Origin: Talpa occidentalis
Taxonomy: Eukaryota; Chordata; Mammalia; Eulipotyphla; Talpidae
Direction: 5' to 3'
Length of the DNA stretch: 64,000 nucleotides
Assembly (NCBI RefSeq): GCF_014898055.3
Contig: NW_023601212.1
Location: forward strand, 36,692,329-36,756,328
Numbering within the stretch: position 1 is the stretch's first letter; each line of letters starts with the position of its first letter. Positions 11,994-21,448 of the stretch are shown here, one piece after another. A program made the translations under genes and the position numbers. The notes under the pieces are model-generated. The model searched no databases. It was not told the origin of the DNA and saw only the letters and a program-made list of their open reading frames with translations.

Positions 11994-12411
11994 CTGTCAG
12001 TTTCAAGCAGTCTTTACTGGAGAAAGGTCCCTGTTCTAAAATGCCGATGTGGGGACACACTCCCCTGTGCGCCTGGTCTGCCCCAGCGGTGGGTTCCTGC
12101 TCCCCCTCTGGGCTTGGACTGCAGGCCAGAGGGGGTCTGGCGTGGGCGAACTTCCCCCGCTCACCTCTGGCTCCTGAGGAAGCCTTCTGCAGGTAGTCTT
12201 TACTGAAGAAATGTCCCTATTCTATAATGGTGATGTGGGACACACTCCCTGCGCGTCCGGTCTCAGTCACACTCTTCTGCGCGCTTGGTCTGCCCCGGCT
12301 GTGGGTGCTCGCTCTCCCTGTGGGCTCAGACTACTTGTTCGGAAGGGGCACGGCGTGGGCTAACTCCCCAGCTGGCCACTAGCTCCTTCAGGAGCCTGTG
12401 CTGGCTTCAAG
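11947..12411 (-). repeat. Monomer-like direct repeats in L1 5' UTR
   Basis: Two diverged copies start with tctttactg at 12011 and 12197 (186 and about 215 bp). Each continues through a 'gatgtggg-acacactccc' block, a 'ggtctgcccc' block, a 'gcgtgggc' block and an 'agctcct/ggctcctgagga' block. A third partial copy (end block only, 11947-12010) adjoins ORF1. This resembles the monomeric promoter organisation of some mammalian L1 lineages. Confidence 0.65.
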
Positions 12412-13304
12412 ACGCTAGGTGGCGCCAGAGATCTCTCCTAGAGCCCTTGGGGAGCTGATTTTCCACCCAGTGGGACAGGGAGCAGAGCAGGGATGGTAGG
12501 GTACACCTCAACGGCTTTGGGGTGCTGTGTCTGCCTTGTGCCCCACCGTCGTGGGGAACCCACGCCCCTAATTTCATGCCCCGGGTCTCAGTTCCAAAGC
12601 CCTCAGTTCCAGGACGCGGGCTGTAGCCCAGATCAGTGGCGCGGGAATGGCGCCTTTTGAATCCCGCTCCCCTGCCTGGGCGCCTGGTTCCTGCTCACTC
12701 CGGGAGGGCCTCCGCGCGTCTCCCCGCAAGCCTAGGTCGCAGGCGAGGGGACCTGGGCAGCTGAGATCCGATCCGCGCAATCCGCGCCGCTTTCCCCGCG
12801 CAATCCCGCTCCGCGTCTGTTTTTCCAGCGCGCCGCTTTCCGCGCAGGCTTACCGGGCGGCCAGGGCTGTGTGCTGGGGCTGGTCTCCTCCTGGGCGGGG
12901 CTCTCTTCAATGGCGCCCGGAGCTCACCTCCGCGCTGGATCCTGCAGGGTTCTCCACAGCTCCCGTTCACAGGGTGTGGTGGCTGCAATAGTTCCTTTCC
13001 ACTCACAGTCCCGCTTGCTGCGTCCCTTGTTCTTGTTGGCAGTTTTAGTTTGTTGTTTTCCTCCTTTCTGCCGGGCGGAGAGTGCCGCCTCTGTGGGCGG
13101 GGGAGGGGAGCAGGGTTCTGCGCTTCCCTCCCTTTCGGTCCTCTTTTATGGCCACTTTCTTCTTCGGGCAGTTTGCTGGAGTCACCCGTTTATCTTCCGT
13201 GTCCCGGTTCTCACTGGGACCTGCCGCTTTTCCTCCCTATTCACTTTTTTTAATGGGAGATCTTACTCGCAGCGTCTCCTCGCCTCCATGTTGCTCCGCC
13301 CCTC
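11994..13304 (-). promoter_or_regulatory. L1 5' UTR / internal promoter region
   Basis: About 1.3 kb of GC-rich, CpG-rich sequence runs from the L1 5' end to the ORF1 ATG, as expected for an internal pol II promoter. The sense 5' end reads GGAGGGGCGGAGCAACATGG, resembling G-rich L1 starts with a YY1-type CATGG core, though I cannot prove YY1 binding. The ORF1-proximal part holds diverged direct repeats (separate entry). Frames of 60-150 codons seen here are not genes. Confidence 0.8.
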
Positions 13305-13322
13305 CTCATGTGATGCTTTTAT

Positions 13323-14030
13323 ATAAAACACTGTTTTATTTATCAACACTCATGATAAGAAACAGAAAAACATTCCTAAATTAATGTAATTGTCACTATT
13401 TTTCATCTCATTCCCTTTAGGAAAGCAGAGCCCACCCACCCCAAATTGATCAGTGGAGGCTAAGAAAGGAGTTGGATGCCAGCTAAGTCAGTAACAGTGG
13501 TGTTAAAAAGCAAAGGGTAGGCAGTGGTTTCCCAGGCATGTCTATTTACACTGGTCCCTACCTCGGCCATCTGTTTCGGAGGGCCATGAGATGATCTTTC
13601 ATTTTGAAGCCTCTCACGGTAGCTCCCAAATGTTTCTCTCTCCTGTGCCCTCTCTCATAAACATGTGCAAAGAAAAGGGGAGGGTGTTCACTTCACTGGA
13701 TTTATTAATAAAACAAAAATGTGACTAACAATGGTGTCCTTCCTCATGCAGAGAAAGGTCACACCACTGAAATGACCCCTGCACACAAGTGATGGAGGAA
13801 TTACCATCTGCGATGTTTTAAATAGGATGCACAGAGTATTTGTAAAACAATGGTAGTAATATAAGATCAAATGGGTGGAAAGGAATGTGTAGAGTTCTCA
13901 GTTTTGTTCTCGGGTACATTTGGGGTCATGCTTACTTCCTAATTCCAATTCATCCCTCCTAAATCAAGATGTAATTTAATAGTCACAGTGATAGAGAATA
14001 ATTCTGTTAAATATTCTATAAAAATGGGAA
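13323..14030. other. Unique sequence, nothing recognised
   Basis: No supported repeat or coding feature lies between the L1 and the next MIR. Confidence 0.5.
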
Positions 14031-14034
14031 ACTT

Positions 14035-14125
14035 ACATGTCTCATTTGAACCTCATAGCTATAGATTACCATTATAGTACCATTTTACACAGATGGCATA
14101 GCTGGTTGTAGTAGTAGAACTGGCA
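14035..14125 (-). mobile_element. MIR SINE fragment
   Basis: Diverged reverse-strand MIR-like text is present ('cctcatagctatag...accattttacacagatggca...agctggttgtagtagtagaactggcatc'), corresponding to the core and the part before it. No ends are visible. Confidence 0.55.
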
Positions 14126-14129
14126 TCAG

Positions 14130-15390
14130 CATGTAACCCTCCCTTGGTCCAGTCATGTGCTCTTTCCATCATCCCTCAACACCACTCAAAACTCAAAGTG
14201 GATTTTCTAACCTCCAACTCATGTTGGCATTTGCATCCTCCTGCATGGACTCCAGCACTTGACTTTGTAGGGTTTCCTAGTCAGTAATGAGATTGCAGAA
14301 TAGGAGCACCAGTCCAGGTGGAGGAATGACTCCATCTTAGAGGGATAACCTCTAAGGTAAGTGTCAAAGCCCAGCAGGAGGTAGGTGTGGAGAAGGCAGA
14401 CTAGAGGGTTACAATGTATAAACAGAGGCAGTGACCTATATAAATAAGGCAGATGAGTATGAGACAACCGCTTATTTGTAGAATTACAGGTAATAGAGAA
14501 AAATTAACAAAAATTTTTCTTTTCATGTCATCTGTTCATCACATAAGACTTGCCTGTGTGCTTCACCTCCTGCCATTAAGCTACAGGCTCCTGGGAGACA
14601 GATTTCCTACTTCTCACATATTCCTACCTCTCAATTAACTTCCATATGTCTGTCTTCTCGTCCATTCTATAGGGCTAATAAAAGAACTTACCTGGAACCT
14701 CTAATACAAGGATCAAAGAAGGAAATGCGTGTGGAGTTGCTGGTGTTGTCCCCAAAACACAATAAGAATACAATAAATCTCAGCTAGCACTTACTGCTTT
14801 TATAGGTGCAAACACTTGCATCTAGGTTCAAGGCAGAGTTCAACCTGAACTAATAAAAATCACTTCTCAAAATAGAAACCATCATGGAAAACTTTGTATG
14901 ATACAGCAAGTTTCCTCTGACCCTTCTTCACCTCTCTCCAATTTTGGAAGGTGCTGCTTTTTGTATATCTCTTTACCAAGAATGGAAAATCAAATGGGAG
15001 ACCAGACACAAGTTGTCTCTGACCTCTTGACTCTTGACTCACCATACTCAGGTCAGTAATGAAAAATACTTTTAGCTTTGCTAGAGTCAGGACAAGAAAG
15101 AGGGATTCATTCCCTCTTCTGCAGAAGAAAGTATATTATTCAGTATCTTTTCAGCAGGTGATGGAAGTAAATATATGTATATAAACAAATTTTACTTTGT
15201 TTATATACTTTACTTTAAAATTGCAAAGTTCTAAACTAGTCAGAATCCACAAACTAGTAGGAAATGAGCCTTGATGGAAATAAAATATTTTCAATTTATT
15301 TTTGAACTTTTGTATCATTCACTGAGCTTGTTTCTCTGGGACATATAAAGATATTATTTTACTAATAGCTTACATTTATTGAGTTTTTAC
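14130..15390. other. Unique sequence, nothing recognised
   Basis: No repeat or gene that I can support. Open frames are at most 82 codons and lack any family signature. Confidence 0.5.
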
Positions 15391-15394
15391 TCTC

Positions 15395-15880
15395 CCTTTT
15401 TTTCTCTTTAGATTTTCATAATGAATCTGGGGTAGGTCCTGGTAATAACATCATTTGCAGATAAGGCAATCTGGGCTCAAGAGATGAAGTGTTGGGCCTC
15501 CCCGGTGGCACAGCGGTTGAGCGCTGGGTTGCGAAGCTGCCCGCGGCCTCTGCAGCGCCAGTTCGATCCCTGGCTGCTCCCCGGCCACCAGAGGAGGGTC
15601 CCACATGGCGCGCAGACCTCTCCTGCCGCCCGCTGCTCCCCTCAGCAGTGTACTTCGGTCCTTCTGCCTGCTCTGCTCCCAGCTCTGGCTCTGGTGAATT
15701 CTCTCACCCTCCCGCGCTTCTGACTGTACCCAGTGCATGTATAAAACAAAACAAACAAACAAATAAATAAATAAATAACATGCCTCTATTAAAAAAAAAA
15801 AAAAAGAGATGAAGTGTTTTCAAGGTCCCATAGTAGGAATGTTTGGGATTTAAGTTAGCTCTGTCTGATTCTAGACATAC
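15395..15880 (-). mobile_element. MIR SINE split by a younger SINE
   Basis: MIR-like reverse-strand text ('tttgcagataaggcaatctgggctcaagagatgaag') runs up to 15493. It resumes after the second TSD copy at 15819 with 'caaggtcccatagtaggaatgtttgggatttaa', the continuation expected in MIR. This dates the inserted SINE as younger than the MIR. Confidence 0.7.
15479..15818 (+). mobile_element. tRNA-derived SINE, young copy, with 15-bp TSD
   Basis: The body runs from gggcctccccggtggcacag at 15494 to an aaacaaacaaataaataaat tail and poly-A ending at 15803. The perfect TSD aagagatgaagtgtt lies at 15479-15493 and 15804-15818. It retains CpGs and the long central part of the young subfamily, and is nested in a MIR. 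Confidence 0.93.
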
Positions 15881-15889
15881 TACTTTTTA

Positions 15890-16262
15890 TTTTTTTTCTC
15901 TGTTTCATTTTACATTTTTTGTTTCTTGTCAAAGTGCCATTGCATTTAATGTTGCATTAGTTTCAGGTGTTCTTCATTCATGTTGTCAGAATCAACATGT
16001 GTATATAATTGCATTAAATTTGTAGCTAAATGTCCCAGACCTATTCTTCACCATATCATTGTCCCCTTTAATCCACTCACCCACCTACCCTCCTCCTTCC
16101 CTTCTAGTAACCACTGGTTGGTTTTATAGCCCAAAGCTTTAGCTTTGTTTTATTTAGCCAATTTGCTTGTTTTCTCGACCTAACACATATGAGTGAAATA
16201 GTACAATGTTTGTCTTTCTCTACTTGCCTTATTTTACTAAGCATAATTCCCTCTAAAGATAG
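15890..16262 (-). mobile_element. Old L1 (L1M-like) 3'-end fragment
   Basis: The plus strand shows the reverse-oriented text of an ancient L1 end: 'ttgcattagtttcaggtg', 'cctattcttcaccatatcattgtccc', 'cacccacctaccctcctcc', 'catatgagtgaaatagtac', 'gtctttctctacttgccttat', 'actaagcataattccctct'. This is recognisable L1 3' end and distal ORF2 sequence, heavily diverged from the young L1 in this window. Confidence 0.75.
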
Positions 16263-17945
16263 TACTTTTCATCACTGTTCTACTAGTAGAACTATAGTGA
16301 ATGAGTAATTCAGACACAGATGATTATTTCTTTGCTATGGTTATTATGGAAACCTAATTAAAATCGTATTTGTTGAAAATTGTAGCTGCATAAGCCTTTA
16401 CCTTCAACAGGATCATGATGTAGTAGGCATGATAATATCCTCACATCCTCAAGAAAATTGGTTCTAATTAAACCAGCGTAGCTAGGCGAAGACCACTGGT
16501 TTCCCAGGTGCCTCAAAGATTTTAGGTAAGAGTCCTTCCTATTTCTGTCATTGCAAATAATCATACAGTCATCTCAACACCTCAGGCAAGCTGTTACCAA
16601 TCACCTCTCCTTCAGCTCAAATGCCCTTTGTATGCTAATACAGAATTTCTGCAATCTATGCCCAGAGCAGGCTCTCTAACCTGCAGAGGGAAAGGTCTTC
16701 AAGAATTCTCAGAGTTTACCTGGGAAGTAAGACCAACAAGGTCTTGGGGGAAAGAACACAGGGCCTGGTGTTTGTACACATCTTTCACTTATTTTGTTGT
16801 CGAAGAGAAAGCTCAGACCTCCTTTCTGCCACTGGATCAGAAACAATTGGGATTGTGTATGTATGTTAACATTAAACTTAGAGTACTTTCTCTTCTGTAA
16901 TAAGTCTATTAAATATCTCTCTGTGTGAATGCCAATTTCTACCTCCCACCTCAGCAGTTAATGAAGGCAATCTGGTGCCTGGGGTGAGCTCACCACTCAC
17001 AATGCACATTGTGGGTAAAGACCCCAGAAGAGGTGCCACTGTCTTTTTGTTATTTTTTTTCTTACATCTTTATTCATTTTTGTACAGTAATTGGTTTCTC
17101 CTCCCCCAAAGAACTCCCACCACCCTATCAACTGTGAGCTCTCTCTAAAACTTCCTGCTTGGCTGGGAAGTTTGTCATAGATCAGCTCACAGTAGTGCTG
17201 TGTAACCCATGGTTTATTGGGACGTTGTTCATTGGGAGATATCACCACGTTGCATTTCCAGGTTATTATCCCTTAAGATATTTCACTGAAGAATTACAGT
17301 AATACTCATTACTGACATAAGGTGATTTTTTTTTTTACCATTAATTTCTTCTATCTTCTCCCTAACCTCTTAAAATGGATATTACCACACATTGATCCTC
17401 TTTCTAATTTAATTGTTTCTAACTACTAAATTCCCTCAAAGCTGGATAAAATATTCTATATGATAGTTTCAAACTTTCAGAAAATTATGAAAATTGACTC
17501 TACTAAGCTATAAAAGAATTCAAATTTCAGCAGTTCTTTCTTGACCATAATGCATTTTAAAAAATCACTAACAGGTGATTAGACCAAACCCATGTATTTC
17601 AGAATTACTAAAACACATGTGTTTTCCTTGGCTGCTGAACACAATAACCAATATACATCATATCATGGGAAAAGTGTGAGTGGGTGTTCAGCTTGATCCA
17701 TCAATTACTAAGATAGAAAAGAATGGCCCATTGTGATGATCAGTCTTGAGAATTATCAATATGAAGTGACTATAGTAATGTTTTTGGCTTTGTAGACTAT
17801 TTTGTTGGTGTTATAATGGCAACGCCATATTTTTCTTGGAATTTGATTGACATGACATGTAATTTTTCATTCTTATTGCCAACTATTATGTCCTGATTTT
17901 GTCTTTTGTAAACAGAGATAGAAATTTTTTATCAATTATGACTAC
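16263..17945. other. Unique sequence, nothing recognised
   Basis: No supported repeat or gene. The 90-codon frame at 16628-16900 has no domain signature. Confidence 0.5.
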
Positions 17946-18068
17946 CATTTACTTTTTTTTTAAGAAGTGGGGTACAGGCCAGAGTTGCAGGGGGTAGGGG
18001 TGAGAGGATTCATCAGAGACAGAGTGGGGAACAGAACTGGCAGACTGACTGAAAAACACTACTGAGGG

Positions 18069-18654
18069 TGTTATAGGACAGGAAGAGGGGTAGCCCAAGC
18101 CCCGCAAACCTGCCTATTCTAAATGGGTTCTGCCATCCGCCGCATCAACACAAAACATATGAGACTTTAATGGAAAAAAACTTTAATAAAACTAAAAAAC
18201 AATACAGGTAAGACAAAAAGTCTAGTTTCTAAATAAAGCACCCAAAGTTACCCGTCCCCTCGTGGGTAAAACTCCATCCATATAAAATCGGCCCAAAACA
18301 AGGCCCCAAAGCCTGCCACAAGTCTAAAGCATCTTCCAGTGGGGACCCACAGAAAAGAGTCAGAAACAACCAGACAAGCCCGGAAGGAAAAGAGCAAAAT
18401 CAACATCAAGATAAAAGCTGCCATTGTCACCTCCCCACGGGTCTCACCCACATCTGTGTCACCCAGTCCACGACCAAAAGACAAGCACAGTTTCTTCACG
18501 TGTCTCTAGGCTCCATGCACCTCTTCCAGGTCTCCTGGCTCCATCCTGCTTCCTTCCTCAGTCTCTTCTGCAGCTTCTCTTCTTCCTGCTCAGCTCCACC
18601 CTCCCTTGGGTGGGACAGGAAACCTCCCCCTTTCCTGGAAACCACCCTGTTACC
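18069..18654 (-). repeat. Left LTR arm (reverse orientation)
   Basis: This 586-bp arm, read on the minus strand, parallels the right arm base for base. Its U3 edge starts GGTAACAGGG where the right arm has TGTAACAGGG. Relative to the right arm, about 19 of 25 differences are T here for C there (LTR-sense strand). They lie in U3-proximal and R/U5-side clusters, with about 300 bp of perfect identity between (roughly 18300-18610). Confidence 0.82.
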
Positions 18655-18689
18655 ATAGATAGGGTGGAATAAAAATTAAAAGGGGGGAT
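18655..18689 (+). other. 35-bp spacer with retroviral polypurine tract
   Basis: The spacer ends in aattaaaaggggggat immediately before the right arm's TG. An A-rich then G6 tract next to a U3 start is the canonical plus-strand primer (PPT) layout. The spacer is therefore probably the last piece of ERV internal sequence upstream of a 3' LTR. Confidence 0.75.
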
Positions 18690-19275
18690 TGTAACAGGGT
18701 GGTCCCCAGGAAAGGGGGAGGTTCCCTGCCCCACCCAAGGGAGGGTGGAGCTGAGCAGGAAGAAGAGAAGCTGCAGAAGAGACTGAGGAAGGAAGCAGGA
18801 TGGAGCCAGGAGACCTGGAAGAGGTGCATGGAGCCTAGAGACACGTGAAGAAACTGTGCTTGTCTTTTGGTCGTGGACTGGGTGACACAGATGTGGGTGA
18901 GACCCGTGGGGAGGTGACAATGGCAGCTTTTATCTTGATGTTGATTTTGCTCTTTTCCTTCCGGGCTTGTCTGGTTGTTTCTGACTCTTTTCTGTGGGTC
19001 CCCACTGGAAGATGCTTTAGACTTGTGGCAGGCTTTGGGGCCTTGCTCTGGGCCGATCCCATATGGATGGACTTTTACCCACGAGGGGACGGGTAACTTT
19101 GGGTGCTTCATTTAGAAACTAGACTCTTTGCCTTACCTGTATTGTTTCCTAGTTTTATTAAAGTTCCTTCCCATTAAAGTCTCATATGTTTTGTGTTGAT
19201 GCGGCGGATGGCAGAACCCATTTAAAATAGGCAGGTTTGCGGGGTTTGGGCTGCCCCTTTCCCTGCCCTATAACA
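18690..19275 (+). repeat. Right LTR arm (forward orientation)
   Basis: This 586-bp arm starts TGTAACAGGGTGG and ends CCCTATAACA. Two ATTAAA-type polyadenylation signals lie at 19157-19162 and 19173-19178, followed by a GT-rich stretch (gttttgtgttgatg), which fits an R/U5 region. An 83-codon open frame (18845-19096, and its mirror at 18248-18499) contains a hydrophobic segment, but I have no evidence that it is expressed. Confidence 0.82.
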
Positions 19276-19431
19276 AGGGGAGCAGCAGGGGAGACAGAAG
19301 AGGTCTGCTGTGCCATGTGGGTGGCTCCCTGGATGGCTGGGGATCAAACTTGCATTGTAAAGGCTGCGGACAGCCTCACAGCTCTGCACTCAACCCCCTG
19401 CGCCATCAAGGAGGCCCCTCATTGACTTTTT

Positions 19432-19900
19432 AAATAAACTTTAAAAAATAATTTTAAATTTATGGACTAACTACAATATAGTAGTTTCTATATAATCTTG
19501 ACCCATTTCCCATCATTTTGACATAGAGTCATTGCACATTTTTCAAAACTAAGAAGTCACTTTTTAAGAGTACTATTATATATGATATATGATATATATA
19601 TATTATATATGATATATATATATGATATATATATGATATATGATAGACTTTTTTGAACATTTCACCAGTTTTTCTACTAATATCCTTTTCAGTTTCAAAA
19701 TACCAATTGTTTTCTGAGTAGTGCCCTTTTTATTTTTTGTGATTTGTAGTAACCATAAAATTATTTCCACCACTTTATTTTATGATGTTTGCACTTTCTG
19801 CTACTTCCTTTATTTAGATTTCTTTTCTATTAGAATTTTTACAATCATTCATTTTTGTCCCCAACTAGTATGGAATTTATTTAAGTGATTTTCTATTTTT
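19432..19900. mobile_element. Old L1 (L1M/L1ME-like) fragment
   Basis: Text such as 'gtcattgcacatttttcaaaactaagaagtcac' and 'gaacatttcaccagtttttctactaatatccttttc' matches ancient L1 sequence of the same kind as at 3940-4330. It is split by an AT-rich simple repeat. Confidence 0.5.
19573..19648. repeat. (AT)n / ATATG simple repeat
   Basis: About 75 bp of alternating tatatgatat units. It is an AT-rich microsatellite within an old L1 fragment and is likely to be length-variable. Confidence 0.9.
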
Positions 19901-20040
19901 TCAATGGTTAGCCCAGAAAATTTAATAGATAACTAATAAATTCAAAAGTTAATCAAAGTCAATCATTGTTAGCACCTCCCAATAGATACATTAATATTAC
20001 ACACATACATACGTGTGTGCATCTGTGTGTGTGTGTATAG

Positions 20041-20270
20041 CTCCAAAAGGGCAGGTTTACTATAAAAAGAAAAGGAAATGAAAGGATGCTTGCACAGACA
20101 CAAACAGGCAGAAAGAGCTGCCCCTGAAAGGGGCAGGTTTATTAAGAGACGCCTGCACAGTCACAGGTGGATAGTCTTGGGAGCAGAGCTGCTGCTCCTG
20201 TTTTGCAAAGGGAGAAGACTGGTGAAGAGAAACTCCTGATAGTCACAGGCAGGCAGGAGAGCTGCTATGC
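20041..20270. repeat. Degenerate direct repeats
   Basis: gggcaggttta occurs at about 20049 and 20131. It is followed in both cases by a 'tgcacag-cacag--agagctgc'-like stretch, with a third partial copy (agtcacaggcaggcaggagagctgct) near 20240. The repeat spacing is roughly 82-110 bp. It could be part of a reverse-strand LTR, since aggtttatta is a reverse AATAAA context, but I cannot name it. Confidence 0.4.
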
Positions 20271-20449
20271 ATTAATGTTGCTGGGGGCTCTGATTCTATC
20301 TTGCTTTCAGTCCACAAGATACCACTGTTTTTCATACAGTGTTTATTTGTATTCACTTCTTCTAATGAGCCCCTTTTCTTTCAAGACCCTCCATCTGGGA
20401 TTTTCCTGTCCTCAAAATAATTTCTTTTGTAAATATATAGTAAAGTGTC

Positions 20450-20744
20450 TGTTTTCATTTTTATTTTTTTAAAGATTTATTTATTTATGCATACAAGAAC
20501 TTGGGTATAGGCCAGAGGTGTGGAGGGTGAGAGGATTCACCAGAGACAGAGTGGGGAACAGAACAGGCAGATTGACTAAGGTACACTGCTAAGCAAAGCA
20601 GCAGGCGAGTCAGGAGAGGTCTGCTGCACCATGTGGGTTTCTCCCTAGCTGGGGATCAAACTCGTGCTGCAGTGGCTGCAGATAGCTTCATAGGTTGCAT
20701 CTTAACCCCTTGTGCCACCAGGGAGGCCCTGTTTTCATTTTTAA
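20450..20744 (-). mobile_element. tRNA-derived SINE, older subfamily
   Basis: A reverse-strand SINE (tail tttttttaaagatttatttattt at the left, ggaggccc end at 20730) is flanked by the perfect 14-bp TSD tgttttcattttta at 20450-20463 and 20731-20744. The B-box counterpart is diverged (ggatcaaactcg) and CpGs are mostly lost. Confidence 0.9.
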
Positions 20745-21400
20745 AATGACTTCATTTTACACTTGCCCTTTAAATATAGGATAATTGAATATAAAAGCTT
20801 AGATTTACATCCATTTTCTCAATTCTAAGGTATTATTTCATTGGCTCTTCTCTTCCCTCACTGATGTTGGGAAGTTTGCACAAGACCAGCTGTTATTCAA
20901 GCAGCAAGTAATCTGTCTGCATTCATGACCATCTTTGTCTTGGTGGTTCAGTTCCACTATCAATGTTTAGAGAAATACTTTTTTCATTTAACTGGTTGGA
21001 TTTATTTTTTTGGCCTCCTGCATGTTCAGATTTTCTTATATTCTTAAATTCATTATAATTACCTAAAATTTCTTAAATTCTCAAGATTATTGCTTCCATC
21101 TTACCCTTCCCATTCTATTATTTGGAAATTCCAGTAAGGTGAATGTTGGAACTTGTCCCTTAATCCTCCACAATACTATTTTTATAATTTCCACCTATTG
21201 CTTAGTACAACTTTGGAGTAATTTTTTCATACCTGTTTTCTAAGTCGTTCTTTTCTCAGTTGTTTATCTTTTGATCTTAAGTTTTAAAATTTTCAGGCAC
21301 TTTGTAACTATAAATCCTCTTTGATTTTCAGTTATTTTTATCATATTTTAAAACTTACATTAATCTTATCTTTTATTTACCAAAACAAATTAAATACAAA
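20745..21400 (-). mobile_element. Probable old L1 fragment (ORF1-side)
   Basis: The stretch 'tatttggaaattccagtaaggtgaatgttggaacttgtccc' parallels, in diverged form, the reverse-strand ORF1 text of the young L1 near 11410-11460. Flanking sequence is AT-rich and similarly degraded. This is an ancient, weak match. Confidence 0.45.
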
Positions 21401-21448
21401 TACATTCACCAATTAGCAGTTCCAAGATTTGAAATATTTGCAAAGTAG

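Larger units (their letters stand above)
6817..13322 (-). mobile_element. Nearly full-length LINE-1, 6.47 kb, with 18-bp TSD
   Basis: The TSD ctcatgtgatgcttttat flanks the element at 6817-6834 and 13305-13322. In sense (minus) orientation the order is 5' end at 13304, GC-rich 5' UTR, ORF1, a 74-bp gap, ORF2, a short 3' UTR with a G-rich polypurine stretch (complement of about 6885-6945), AATAAA near 6855, and a poly-A tail abutting the TSD. The perfect TSD, intact ORF1 and single ORF2 lesion indicate a recent insertion. Its 3' end matches the L1 copies at 24281, 34149 and 38716. Confidence 0.96.
18065..19279. mobile_element. Inverted LTR-LTR palindromic element (ERV-derived)
   Basis: A 1,207-bp element (18069-19275) with outer ends TGTTATAGG...CCCTATAACA is flanked by the 4-bp duplication aggg (18065-18068, 19276-19279). 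It consists of two 586-bp arms in opposite orientation separated by 35 bp. The arms align without gaps and differ at about 25 positions (near 96% identity). The outward-facing end of both arms is the U5-type CA end. TG...CA ends plus a 4-bp TSD are typical of gammaretrovirus-like integrase. No gag, pol or env remains. Alternatives are a long-TIR DNA transposon or two separate solo LTRs, but the polypurine tract and single TSD pair favour one retroviral event. Confidence 0.82.
17946..19431 (-). mobile_element. tRNA-derived SINE interrupted by LTR palindrome
   Basis: The 3' half of a minus-strand SINE (17958-18068) and its 5' half (19280-19417, ending ggaggccc) flank the palindrome. Joining across one copy of the 4-bp duplication gives the uninterrupted SINE order ...actgaggggagcagc..., so the SINE was the intact target. 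The imperfect TSD catttacttttt / cattgacttttt is at 17946-17957 and 19420-19431. CpG decay suggests an older SINE. Confidence 0.88.

Noticed and set aside
18248..19096. Two 83-codon frames, one in each LTR arm, with a hydrophobic segment
   Set aside because: They are the same LTR sequence seen twice by inversion. There is no sign of translation, and similarity between the copies is nucleotide identity rather than coding constraint.
18065..19279. DNA transposon with long terminal inverted repeats
   Set aside because: Considered because of the palindrome and TSD. The polypurine tract next to TG, the ATTAAA signals and the TG...CA ends fit an LTR better. Not fully excluded.
18065..19279. Two solo LTRs inserted independently side by side
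   Set aside because: Only one 4-bp duplication pair flanks the whole, there is none at the inner borders, and the arms are of equal length.
20000..20040. CRISPR-like or regularly spaced array near the TG/CA repeats
   Set aside because: It is a plain TG/CA microsatellite in mammalian DNA. No CRISPR array is present anywhere in the window.
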